From assembly GCF_001598915.1 (NCBI RefSeq), contig NZ_BDAP01000003.1, forward strand, positions 496,001 to 560,000: a stretch of DNA of 64,000 nt, given 5' to 3'. The notes under the pieces were generated by a model that searched no databases, was not told where the DNA came from, and worked only from the letters and a program-made list of their open reading frames with translations. Position numbers and translations under genes: made by a program. The stretch comes from Williamsia muralis NBRC 105860. Lineage in GTDB: Bacteria > Actinomycetota > Actinomycetes > Mycobacteriales > Mycobacteriaceae. This document shows, one piece after another, positions 13,329-21,361 of this stretch (positions within the stretch are counted from its first letter, which is position 1; every line of letters begins with the position of its first letter).

Positions 13329-14100
13329 GCACAACTCGCAGGCTGCGCGGCCGGTCGGGGCCGACGGGGCGGGCACCCTGGTGATCATCCCGACGTTCAA
13401 CGAGATCGAGAATCTGCCGTTGATCGTCAAGCGTGTGCACGCAGCGCAGCCCGCGGTGCACATCCTGATCGTCGACGACAGCAGTCCCGACGGCACCGGC
13501 GAACTCGCCGACAAGCTGGCGGCAACCGACGGCGCTGACCGCATCCACGTGATGCACCGCACCGTGAAAGACGGTCTCGGCGCCGCATACATCGCCGGCT
13601 TCAAGTGGGGCCTGGCTCGCGACTACACCGTCTTGGTGGAGATGGATGCCGATGGCAGTCATGCTCCGGAGCAGTTGCATCGACTGCTCGACCGCCTCAA
13701 CGACGGTGCCGACCTGGTGATCGGGTCTCGGTACGTTCCGGGAGGAACGGTGGTCAATTGGCCGCGGCGTCGCGAGATCCTCTCGCGGGGTGGCAATGTC
13801 TACTCGAGGCTGGCGCTCGGGGTCAAGATCAAAGACATCACCGGAGGGTTCCGCGCGTATCGCCGCCATGTGCTGGAAACGCTCGACCTGTCGTCGATCG
13901 AATCGCACGGCTACTGCTTCCAGGTGGACCTCGGATGGCGGACGGTCCAGGCCGGGTTCGATGTGGCCGAAGTACCCATCACGTTCACCGAGCGCGAGCT
14001 GGGGGAGTCGAAGATGAGCGGAAGCATCGTCCGCGAGGCGGCCTTCAAGGTCCCTCGCTGGGGACTGGCCCACCGGATGGCCAAGCTCCGCCGGAAATGA
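13312..14100 (+). CDS. ppm1: Polyprenol-phosphate mannose synthase Ppm1
   Basis: GT2 glycosyltransferase that moves mannose from GDP-mannose to polyprenol phosphate, supplying the donor for lipomannan, lipoarabinomannan and protein mannosylation. 262 residues. The N-terminal [19 protein letters not shown] and the acceptor-side DxD-like VEMDADGSH are diagnostic, as are [10 protein letters not shown] and [12 protein letters not shown]. No C-terminal membrane segment is present, so it is the soluble-domain type that probably works with Lnt at the membrane. AAAGGAGG at 13301-13308 precedes both the ATG at 13312 and an in-frame GTG at 13315; the GTG has the better spacing, so the start is uncertain by one codon. 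Confidence 0.95.
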   Translation: MVTEPEHNSQAARPVGADGAGTLVIIPTFNEIENLPLIVKRVHAAQPAVHILIVDDSSPDGTGELADKLAATDGADRIHVMHRTVKDGLGAAYIAGFKWGLARDYTVLVEMDADGSHAPEQLHRLLDRLNDGADLVIGSRYVPGGTVVNWPRRREILSRGGNVYSRLALGVKIKDITGGFRAYRRHVLETLDLSSIESHGYCFQVDLGWRTVQAGFDVAEVPITFTERELGESKMSGSIVREAAFKVPRWGLAHRMAKLRRK

Positions 14101-14106
14101 CAAAAC

Positions 14107-14132
14107 GCCGCGGCACCGTGAGGTGCCGCGGC
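14107..14132. terminator. Hairpin between ppm1 and rbpA
   Basis: Perfect 11-base inverted repeat GCCGCGGCACC / GGTGCCGCGGC around a GTGA loop, seven bases after the ppm1 stop and 22 bases before the rbpA stop on the other strand. There is no clear T-run on either side, as is common in high-GC actinobacteria. Placed to end transcription from both convergent genes. Confidence 0.8.
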
Positions 14133-14153
14133 GATGTCGTGAACTGACCGGAT

Positions 14154-14495
14154 CTAGCTGGCGCCCCGGCGACGAGCTTTGAGCAGATCCAGGCGCTCGG
14201 CGAGCAACACCTCGAGCTCCTCTTCGCTTCGACGTTCGAGCAGCATGTCCCAGTGGGTACGCGGCGGCTTGACCTTCTTCTCTTCCGGCTCGGCACCTTC
14301 CAGAATGGTGCCTTCCATACCGTTCTTGCACGGCCACGTCGACGGGATCTCGGCGTCATCCGCGAACGGGACGTCGAAGATCTCACCATTGTCGGTGCGG
14401 TACTGGACGATGCGCCGGGGAGCAAGGTCATGATCGCGATCGGTCTCGTAGCTCACCGCTCCGAGACGGCTGCCGCGTAGGACTCGATCTGCCAT
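14154..14495 (-). CDS. rbpA: RNA polymerase-binding protein RbpA
   Basis: Actinobacterial transcription activator that binds the sigma subunit and stabilises the open complex of group 1 and some group 2 sigma factors. 113 residues, full length: N-terminal tail MADRVLRGSRLGAVSYETDRD, core domain with RIVQYRTDNGEIFDVPF, basic linker (EEKKVKPPRTHWDMLLERR) and C-terminal sigma-interaction helix (ELEVLLAERLDLLKARR). A GAGGACAG site precedes the ATG. Its place beside ppm1 matches mycobacteria (Rv2050/Rv2051c). Confidence 0.97.
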   Translation of the reverse strand: MADRVLRGSRLGAVSYETDRDHDLAPRRIVQYRTDNGEIFDVPFADDAEIPSTWPCKNGMEGTILEGAEPEEKKVKPPRTHWDMLLERRSEEELEVLLAERLDLLKARRRGAS

Positions 14496-14623
14496 AACTA
14501 CTGTCCTCTCGTTGGATTACCTATCCATCTTACGCGCGTTGCGGGACCACGTGCGAAATACGTCCTCGAGTCGCCGCGGTCGCTCCGCGAGTTCGGGTCT
14601 GCCGCCCGGTACCGTCATCGTCT

Positions 14624-14974
14624 ATGGATCATTCGTCCACCACGGCGAGACGAAGCCGGACCCGCAATTCCTGCTCATGGTGCGGCCGCGAGGTCATCGA
14701 GTCGGAGATGGGCCGTCGTCGTAAGTACTGCAAGCAGTCGTGCCGCCAACGCGCATACGAGCAACGCAGTCTGGTCGCCGGTTCTTCCATCCCGGCCGAT
14801 GCAGTGGTTCTGAGCGCGGGCGAAGCCGATGAACTGATCGAACGGTTGTTCCGGTTGAGGTGCGCCGCCGAGGACATTGCTACGGCGGTGGCCGAGGAGG
14901 CCGACAGATCCGAACTCGCCGAGCTGGGCGCCGAGTTGGTGGCTCTGGCCAAGGAGGCCGAGCGGTGGCGCTGA
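14624..14974 (+). CDS. Small four-cysteine (zinc-ribbon-like) protein
   Basis: 116-residue protein of unknown function. Cysteines 17, 20, 36 and 40 form CxxC-x15-CxxxC within CSWCGREV...GRRRKYCKQSCRQRAYEQR, which looks like a small zinc-binding knuckle with a basic helix suitable for nucleic acid binding. Residues 60-116 form an amphipathic helix rich in Ala, Glu and Leu. Similar short proteins with CRQRAYE motifs are common in actinobacteria. It diverges from rbpA with 128 bases between the start codons. The metal and the target are inferred, not shown. Confidence 0.75.
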   Translation: MDHSSTTARRSRTRNSCSWCGREVIESEMGRRRKYCKQSCRQRAYEQRSLVAGSSIPADAVVLSAGEADELIERLFRLRCAAEDIATAVAEEADRSELAELGAELVALAKEAERWR

Positions 14975-14996
14975 CGAGCCCGACGGCTGGGTTTCG

Positions 14997-16631
14997 CTAC
15001 AGCTGTCGCCGTGCCCCGGGCTGCGGCGCCGGGTCGGCGAGGCGGGCGACGATCTGACGCGCTTGCGGCGATTGTGGCTCGATCTGTTCGGGCTTCACCG
15101 ACCACTGCAGACCCACCCAGGGGTCGTGCGCCGTGGCGTCCGCCGACATCGGGAACATCAGCGTGCGGTCGGCGATCATGCTGACCAGCGGGTCGGCGTC
15201 ATGCTCATCGACCGCGCCTGACAATACAAACGACCAGCCCAGCCGGCCACCTCTGTCGATGATGCGCAACAATCGGGCCATCGTTGCCGCATCCCATCCG
15301 AACGGCAGGTCCGCGACGACAACAACCCTGTTGTAGACGTCGGCGACGTCCCCGGCTTCCAACGCCATCTGCGCCAGTTCCAGAGACGATTCCAGCGCGC
15401 CCAGACGATCGACCATCACGTCCGCGGATGTCACTGCCGCGGAGCCGAGCAGCGGGGTGAGTAGATCCGACAGCGGGGCGAGCGAACCGGTGAGGTCGAA
15501 CACATCCACCGCCACGGACCTGGCCGCGGTGGTCGAGGAGCTCGGAACGGCCCGCGCAGCGACGACCAGTCGCAACACCAAGGACGTGACTGCGGACAGA
15601 GCCGGCAGGTCGCCGTCCAGCACCCAGATCGGGCGCGCGATGGGTGTCGGCACGCAGAAGGGCAGTCGTAGCTCGCCACGTTCGGGAGCTGCGAACTCGC
15701 CGATGCGCACACCGCTCGCAGGTGGCCCGTTCAATCGTGTCCAGGCCGGCGATGTCCACGACGCCATTGCAGGCGGCAATTGGGGATCGAGGGCTGCCAA
15801 TTCTGCGATCAGGATCTGTGAATCGGCATCAAATCGCTGTCGTGCAGCGGCGATCAGCTCGTCGCAGCGACGTTGCGCCCGTTCGCGCTGGTGCGAGGCT
15901 GCGGGCGAATTACGTTGTGCCGGATCGGAGATCGCGTCGCTCAGCTCCTGGTCGAGACGGTCCATCGCAAATGCCTCGGCCTGTACGTATCCCGCTGCCG
16001 ACCGGGCCGCATCCTCGAAGACCACCTGCGCGCGGGCAATGGCTGCGGTGTAGTCCGATCCCAAGACCACGGACGCCGGATCCAGTTCGCCACGTGAATC
16101 GGATTGTGCTGCAGCAGCACCGGGAATCTGTACTGGCGCAATCGATTCCGCTTCCGGCGGGTCGTCGACGTCCACGCCATGACTCGTGAGCAACTGGGCG
16201 AGCCCACCACCGTAACCCTGACCCAGAGCACGAACCCGCCAGCGCCCGGCGCGTTGGTAGAGCTCGAAACAGAGCAACGCCGTCTCGCCGTGCGCCGGCC
16301 GGACATCGAAGCCGAACAGGACCTCGCCGTGCGCTAGCCCGGTCAGTTCCGCATGCACCCCCGAGCCCGTGTCCGGCTCCGCGCTGACGGCGCACAGTAC
16401 GGTTGCGCCGCTCCGGATGCCGTCCAGGTCGACTGTGAGCTGCGGGCCGTCCAGCCGGACCCCGCCTGTCGCCGGCTGGTTGTAGAACACCACATCACCG
16501 GAATCGAGGACTCGGAGGTCGGAATCCACGACAAGGCCCACCAGGTCGACGTCCGCACCGGTGGCCGCCACCCGAAAGTTGATGTGCGACAACTCGATGG
16601 GCGCATTTTGGCCGGCGACCAGCTTCTTCAT
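14997..16631 (-). CDS. TerD-domain protein with C-terminal P-loop-like domain
   Basis: 544-residue two-part protein. Residues 1-180 form a TerD domain (MKKLVAGQNAPIELSHINFRV..., VVFYNQPATGGVRLDG, LCFELYQRAGRWRVRALGQGYGGGLAQLLTSHGVDVDD), but the acidic calcium-binding signature of active TerD is absent. Residues 215-320 are a helical linker. Residues about 325-500 (LRLPFCVPTPIARPIWVLDGD..., VAVDVFDLTGS, VYNRVVVVADLPFGWD) look like an FtsK/RecA-type alpha-beta fold, yet no GxxxxGK[ST] loop is present where it would be expected. Last gene of the minus-strand ter unit; 20 bases after the double TerD gene, with a GAGGCGAG site. The second domain is a tentative call. Confidence 0.8.
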   Translation of the reverse strand: MKKLVAGQNAPIELSHINFRVAATGADVDLVGLVVDSDLRVLDSGDVVFYNQPATGGVRLDGPQLTVDLDGIRSGATVLCAVSAEPDTGSGVHAELTGLAHGEVLFGFDVRPAHGETALLCFELYQRAGRWRVRALGQGYGGGLAQLLTSHGVDVDDPPEAESIAPVQIPGAAAAQSDSRGELDPASVVLGSDYTAAIARAQVVFEDAARSAAGYVQAEAFAMDRLDQELSDAISDPAQRNSPAASHQRERAQRRCDELIAAARQRFDADSQILIAELAALDPQLPPAMASWTSPAWTRLNGPPASGVRIGEFAAPERGELRLPFCVPTPIARPIWVLDGDLPALSAVTSLVLRLVVAARAVPSSSTTAARSVAVDVFDLTGSLAPLSDLLTPLLGSAAVTSADVMVDRLGALESSLELAQMALEAGDVADVYNRVVVVADLPFGWDAATMARLLRIIDRGGRLGWSFVLSGAVDEHDADPLVSMIADRTLMFPMSADATAHDPWVGLQWSVKPEQIEPQSPQARQIVARLADPAPQPGARRQL

Positions 16632-16651
16632 CTCGCCTCGATCCTCGCGGG

Positions 16652-17980
16652 CTATTTCATGTAGTCGTTGGAGAGGAATCGCTGCAGCTGCGGAAGCGCT
16701 TCACCGGCATGACGGGCGGTGATGCCCTCGCCGATCGCCTGCAGCTTCCACGTGCCACCCTCGCGGAACACCTTGGCCATCACCACACCGGTATAAGGCA
16801 TCCCACCGGCCAGCGTGTACCTGGCCAATTCGGCCTTGTTGGTCTGGTCGACCAGACGACAGAAAGCGTTCTGCACCTGCTCGAAGGTCTGCCCCTGGTA
16901 CGAGGTGACGATGAAGATCAGGGCGTTCACGTGGATCGGAACCCGCGTGAGATCCACCGTGATCACCTCGTCGTCGCCTTCGCCCTCGCCTGTGAGGTTG
17001 TCACCGAGATGGCGGATCGAGCCGTCCTTGGATGTGAGCTGACCGTAGTAGGCGACGTCGGCCACCTGTGTATCGGCGAACATGACCACCGACGCGTCCA
17101 GATCGATGTCGGCGCTGCGATTGCCGAACATCTTCTTGACGGTGACCGGGTCCCAACCCAGCCCCATCTGGATGTTCGTCAGTGCCACGCCGCCATCTTT
17201 GTTCAGCGACACCCGCTGGCCCTTGGCGAGACTGACCGGGCGGTCTTTGCTCAGACTCACCTCTGGCCTGCCGGCGGGCGCTGCCGGCGCTGCGGGTGCG
17301 GCATACCCAGGTTGCTGGTTGTATGCAGGCTGCTGCTGGGGAGCGGCCTGCTGGGGCGGTGGGAAGTTCTGTTGCGGCGGGCTCTGCGGGGCCGGGGTCG
17401 AGGTCGGCTGGCGGGTATAGCTCGGGGGTGCGGTGTTCTGAACCGGCTGAGAAGGCGGGGGAGGAGGCGGCGCTGCGGCGGGCGACGGGGCATCGTCGAC
17501 CGACACACCGTGATCGGTCACGAGTGCGGCGAATCCTCCCGCGTATCCCTGTCCGACCGCGCGAACCTTCCAGTCGCCGCCGCGGCGGTAGACCTCGAGC
17601 GCGATGACGATGGACTCGCTCGACAAGCCGTCGATGCGGTATTCGTACAGCGACTGTCCACCCGCGGAAACCCGCGCAACCGGCGGCGCAACCGCGCCGA
17701 ATGTGCCGTTCTCCAGCGTGATCACCGCTCGGACCTGGCTGATGTCGGCGGGCACCGCAGCCAGTGAGATCGACAACGTGCCGACCCCAGCCCCCGGCTG
17801 CAAGGTGACACCCGGTCCTGCCGGCTGGTTGAAGAAGACGAAGTCGGCGTCTGTCCGGACTTTGCCGCTGTCGGTGACGAGCAGAGCGGACAGGTCGCCG
17901 GCGGTGGCAAGGTCGACCGTGATCTCCACCGTCGGTGCGGACAGCGGACCGTTTTGTCCTTTGACCAGAGTTGTTGTCAT
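16652..17980 (-). CDS. Double TerD-domain protein with Pro/Gln-rich linker
   Basis: 442 residues: TerD-like domain 1 (about 1-160), a disordered Pro/Gln/Ala linker (about 165-245, with runs of proline and several PQQ repeats), then TerD domain 2 (about 246-442). Domain 2 keeps the calcium-binding residues DIDLDASVVMF (near 292) and [19 protein letters not shown]; domain 1 does not. TerD proteins bind calcium and are tied to tellurite, phage and envelope stress responses. ATG at 17980 overlaps the HAD gene stop by four bases. The pair of one intact and one degenerate copy suggests a scaffold role (inference). Confidence 0.9.
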   Translation of the reverse strand: MTTTLVKGQNGPLSAPTVEITVDLATAGDLSALLVTDSGKVRTDADFVFFNQPAGPGVTLQPGAGVGTLSISLAAVPADISQVRAVITLENGTFGAVAPPVARVSAGGQSLYEYRIDGLSSESIVIALEVYRRGGDWKVRAVGQGYAGGFAALVTDHGVSVDDAPSPAAAPPPPPPSQPVQNTAPPSYTRQPTSTPAPQSPPQQNFPPPQQAAPQQQPAYNQQPGYAAPAAPAAPAGRPEVSLSKDRPVSLAKGQRVSLNKDGGVALTNIQMGLGWDPVTVKKMFGNRSADIDLDASVVMFADTQVADVAYYGQLTSKDGSIRHLGDNLTGEGEGDDEVITVDLTRVPIHVNALIFIVTSYQGQTFEQVQNAFCRLVDQTNKAELARYTLAGGMPYTGVVMAKVFREGGTWKLQAIGEGITARHAGEALPQLQRFLSNDYMK

Positions 17981-18939
17981 CGCCTGAGCCCTTCGTTGGG
18001 TGTGGATTGTTTCGCGATACCGGGGGCCGGGAGCGCGCTCGCGCGGATGTCCGATTCGCCAATGCCCCCCATTGTGCCTGTCTGCTCCAGCATCCAGACC
18101 AACATCTCTTCCGACGCGGCCAGACCGCGCCCTGCGGTGACGGCGACATTGGGATGAACCCAGCCGAGTTCTTCCAGTTCACCGTGACGTGGACGGATCG
18201 CCGCATCCGCTGCGACGAGCATCGGTTGATCGAGCACCCCGTCGCCCGCGGCGAACGTCACGTCAGGGGGCGAGTCGAGTCTCGTCCGAACCTCGTCGAT
18301 GGCCAGTTGCTTGGTCACGGGGTCGGGCATCACGTACACCTTGCGGCCCTGGCGGGACACGTTCCAACCCAGTTCTGCAGCCCAGCTCGCCCATGCCGGA
18401 ACAACATGCGGCGGAAGGAGATCGAGCTCCACCACCACATAACAGAACAGACCGTCGGCGATCCGCATGGTCCGCAGCCAGGGGGCGTCGGCCGCATCCT
18501 GCGCGAGGCGGGCGTACACCTCGTCCACACCCACTGCGAGCCGGTCCAGCAGTGAGGCAACCCGCCTGCTCCATTCCGGGTCGGGGTGGCCTTCGACGAG
18601 GATGTTGCCGCCGTTACTGGTGATGGCGAAGCGGGGAACGCCGATCGGCAATCGGATGCGCCGATATTGCTCGATCGTGCGGGTGGTGGTCGGCACCACG
18701 TCCGAGGCGGCATGCAGGTCGCCGAGGAGGGTCATCGACATCGTCGACATGAATGACTGCGGACGGCCCTGGTACATCTCCACACACTGCGCTGCAGACA
18801 GCACCGCATCGGCATCTTCCCCCGGTCCGGCACCCTCGGCGATCGCATGGGCCGAGTAGATCAGGGTGCGGTCGAGATCCAGCGTCACCAGAGCACGTCG
18901 AGACGCGGTGGTCGATGGCGTGGTGCTTGTGGATGTCAC
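17977..18939 (-). CDS. HAD-superfamily hydrolase of the ter operon
   Basis: 320-residue HAD hydrolase. Motif I is ALVTLDLDRTLIYS near residue 20 (nucleophile Asp plus acid/base Asp), with FAITSNGGNI as the motif II region and a C-terminal FAAGDGVLDQPMLVAADAAIRP that fits motif IV. Such HAD proteins accompany the two phosphoribosyltransferases and CitE-like aldolase in Ter-linked biosynthetic operons and are thought to remove a phosphate from a nucleotide-like intermediate. GTG start at 18939 overlaps the upstream gene stop; its stop overlaps the next start. The substrate is unknown. Confidence 0.88.
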   Translation of the reverse strand: MTSTSTTPSTTASRRALVTLDLDRTLIYSAHAIAEGAGPGEDADAVLSAAQCVEMYQGRPQSFMSTMSMTLLGDLHAASDVVPTTTRTIEQYRRIRLPIGVPRFAITSNGGNILVEGHPDPEWSRRVASLLDRLAVGVDEVYARLAQDAADAPWLRTMRIADGLFCYVVVELDLLPPHVVPAWASWAAELGWNVSRQGRKVYVMPDPVTKQLAIDEVRTRLDSPPDVTFAAGDGVLDQPMLVAADAAIRPRHGELEELGWVHPNVAVTAGRGLAASEEMLVWMLEQTGTMGGIGESDIRASALPAPGIAKQSTPNEGLRR

Positions 18940-20066
18940 CGGAGTTCTTTCACCAATCCCATGCAGCTGTACGCGAGGTCAGGCACCACTTCGACGGGTA
19001 CGTCGCGTGCGTCGGCGAGAACTCGGATGTGTTCGTGTTCGGGGTCGTCCGGGGTCCGGACGAGAACACGCCACGGTACCCGGCGGAGAAGGACCCTCGT
19101 TGTCTCACCCACCCCTGGTTTGACGAAATTGACCGACGATATCCCGTAGTGCGCGCGTACGGCCTCCACCGATTGCCAGCCCGACCAGGTCGGGGTTCGA
19201 TCAGATGCCTCGATCGCCGCCCGGCGGATCGCCGCTTCGTCAGCGGCGGCATCGAACTCGCGGGCAACCGCGTCCAGCAGCACCTCTGAAACATCCTGAT
19301 CGGCAAGTTCGGCATAGAACTTCGCCCCGTGGAAGTCGGCGGGACCGATGAGCTGTTCGTTCAGAACGGTGCGCGAAACCAACCCGGAGACCGTGGAATT
19401 GAGGCACGCCGAGGCGATGAGGAAGTCGTCTCGCGTTCCGAAGGTGCGCACGCAGGAGCCGGGGTCGGCGAGTACGGCGAGCTCGGGGTCGAACACAGGG
19501 CCACCATCGGTGGCCAACTGCGCCAGCGCTTCATCGAGTTCGCGTGCGATCGCCCCTTTCCCTGTCCATCCGTCGACGAACACCACGGACGCAGGGTCAT
19601 GGTGGGTTGCCAGATATCTCATGGCGTTCGCGTCGATCCCCCGGTCGCGCACGATGGAGACCGCATAGTGGGGGAGCTGCAGACCATGGCGTTGCGCCCA
19701 GCGCCGCATGAGTATTCCCACCGGGGTTCCGGCTCTGGCCAACGACACCAGCACGATGTCAGAGCCTCGTTCGGCCAGCACGAGATCGGTCACCGCACCG
19801 ACCGCTACCGCCAATCGTCGCGCACTGTCGGCCAGGACTCGATGGAACAACTCCTGGTATGCCGCGTCCGGCTGGAACTCCACCGGCAGAGACTCCGCGT
19901 AGTGAGCCACGCCCGCTTGAATCCTCTTCTCGCGGAGAGCGACGTCGCCCTCGAGCGGAACGTGCGAGAGGTCTTTGAGCAGCCACCGAACCTCGTCGGC
20001 GGCGTAACTGCCGAAATCGGGCCCGACGAGGGGCTCTTGGTACGTCACCGCGCTCTGATCTGTCAT
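18936..20066 (-). CDS. StiP/PRTase_1-type phosphoribosyltransferase-like protein
   Basis: 376 residues, resembling the family listed as PRTase_1 or StiP (sometimes called a cysteine protease) that is nearly confined to ter operons. Readable elements are the N-terminal YAADEVRWLLKDL, the VLVSLARAGTPVGILMRRW strand-loop, the HYAVSIVRDRGIDANAMRYL segment and VVFVDGWTGKGAIARELDEAL, which sits where a PRPP loop would be. Expected to use or recognise a ribose-phosphate; the exact reaction is unknown and the protease label is not supported by anything seen here. ATG at 20066 overlaps the upstream stop. Confidence 0.85.
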   Translation of the reverse strand: MTDQSAVTYQEPLVGPDFGSYAADEVRWLLKDLSHVPLEGDVALREKRIQAGVAHYAESLPVEFQPDAAYQELFHRVLADSARRLAVAVGAVTDLVLAERGSDIVLVSLARAGTPVGILMRRWAQRHGLQLPHYAVSIVRDRGIDANAMRYLATHHDPASVVFVDGWTGKGAIARELDEALAQLATDGGPVFDPELAVLADPGSCVRTFGTRDDFLIASACLNSTVSGLVSRTVLNEQLIGPADFHGAKFYAELADQDVSEVLLDAVAREFDAAADEAAIRRAAIEASDRTPTWSGWQSVEAVRAHYGISSVNFVKPGVGETTRVLLRRVPWRVLVRTPDDPEHEHIRVLADARDVPVEVVPDLAYSCMGLVKELR

Positions 20067-21361
20067 CCGTTTGTCCTCGCCGCACGCAGCAACCGGTAGT
20101 CGGTCGCGGGGACGACGACGAGGAGCAGGTCGTCGCCGCGTGCGCTCACCACATCCACCAGACCACCGGGCCCGCTCAATGCCGTTGTGTCCGCTGGAGA
20201 ATCGACGATCATCACGACTCGGGCGCCGTCGTGGTCGTGAGTTGCGTTGTACAGGTACCTGTCTCGAGCGTCATCGGGCTCCGGAGCTTGGAAGTGGTAC
20301 CCCCGACGCAGGGGGTAGGTGGGGTCGTCGATGACATGGGCCGGTGAACGGGTTGTGGTCTGACTCAAGACCGGGGCTTCGCTCCATACGGACAACTCGG
20401 CCGCGATCCGCTGGGGGAGGTACATCAGCTCCTCATGCCCGATGACCACTGTCGGCCGGGTGGCGTCGAGGCGGCCGACAACTCGCTCCGTCACCTCCGT
20501 GACCGCGTGATCGAAGTGCGGCCAGTCGGACCTCGAGAACCCGTACCGTCCGCCGTCGGGAACGTGAGTTGGCCATGCCACGTCCAGTCGCTCGACGTGG
20601 CCCCTCTCGCGCGCAGCGGCTGGTGAAGGTGCCGGGAGTTGCAACACCCGATCGGTCAGGTCGGGCGGGATCTGCGTCGCCCCTTGCGCAAGGCTGACGA
20701 AGTGGACGGATGTCCCAAGCGCGTCGGCGCGCTGCTCACATCGCACGATGTCGTCATTCGTTCGCATGTCGACCAGCGATGCGACGACATACAGCGATCG
20801 CGGATGAATTTCTTGCATCGAACGGATCGCATCCAAAGCAGTTGCACCGGTGGAGATCTCGTCGTCGACGAGCACAACAGGCAGATCGGTGCAGAGAACC
20901 GCAGGATCGGTGGGGACGATGAGATGGTCGGTCGCGTGGGAGTGTCCTTCCTCGAAACGCGCGGCCACCGGCACATCGGCAGCGTCACGTCGCGTCGATT
21001 GCAGGTACATCGTCGCGTCGATCCGCCGAGCGACTGCGTGACCGAGCCCGGTGGCCGTCTCCGCGAATCCGAAGACGAGCCCGTCGCGCTGCCCTCGATC
21101 CGCGAGTGCCCGTACGGCCAGATCGCCGAGATCGTCTGCCGCGGCGAAGATGGTCGACGGGGCGACCGGTATGTGCTTGCCGAGGACAGTGGACACCCAG
21201 AGGTGTGCCCGCCGGGGATTGCGCCGGAGGCCAGGCCGGATCAGATCCTCGACCCGCCACGATCGGTACCCGGACCCGTGGGTGGCGGCCAGGCCGAATC
21301 TGGTTCTGGCGTAGGGGGTTGCAACCGTTGTCGAGTTGTGGCCGATTGTCGGGACGTTCAT
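20063..21361 (-). CDS. Phosphoribosyltransferase with TRSP domain
   Basis: 432 residues. The PRPP-binding loop is canonical: LPVVLVDDEISTGATALDAI near residue 170. Residues about 1-230 form the PRTase_2-like domain (VLGKHIPVAPSTIF, FGFAETATGLGHAVARRI), and about 290-432 the C-terminal TRSP domain (VVIGHEELMYLPQRIAAEL, YPLRRGYHFQAPEPDDARDRYLYN). Proteins of this build occur next to PRTase_1 in ter operons and are proposed to attach a ribose-phosphate to a base-like compound. Four-base overlaps on both sides give strict coupling to the aldolase and PRTase_1 genes. Confidence 0.9.
   Translation of the reverse strand: MNVPTIGHNSTTVATPYARTRFGLAATHGSGYRSWRVEDLIRPGLRRNPRRAHLWVSTVLGKHIPVAPSTIFAAADDLGDLAVRALADRGQRDGLVFGFAETATGLGHAVARRIDATMYLQSTRRDAADVPVAARFEEGHSHATDHLIVPTDPAVLCTDLPVVLVDDEISTGATALDAIRSMQEIHPRSLYVVASLVDMRTNDDIVRCEQRADALGTSVHFVSLAQGATQIPPDLTDRVLQLPAPSPAAARERGHVERLDVAWPTHVPDGGRYGFSRSDWPHFDHAVTEVTERVVGRLDATRPTVVIGHEELMYLPQRIAAELSVWSEAPVLSQTTTRSPAHVIDDPTYPLRRGYHFQAPEPDDARDRYLYNATHDHDGARVVMIVDSPADTTALSGPGGLVDVVSARGDDLLLVVVPATDYRLLRAARTNG

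Noticed and set aside
14521-14540. TAAGAT-like -10 box for rbpA on the minus strand
   Set aside because: A -10 match is present but no believable -35 element was found at the right distance.
16709-17767. 352-residue open frame on the plus strand opposite the double TerD gene
   Set aside because: Arg/Gly/His-rich shadow of the TerD gene; composition typical of antisense frames in high-GC DNA.
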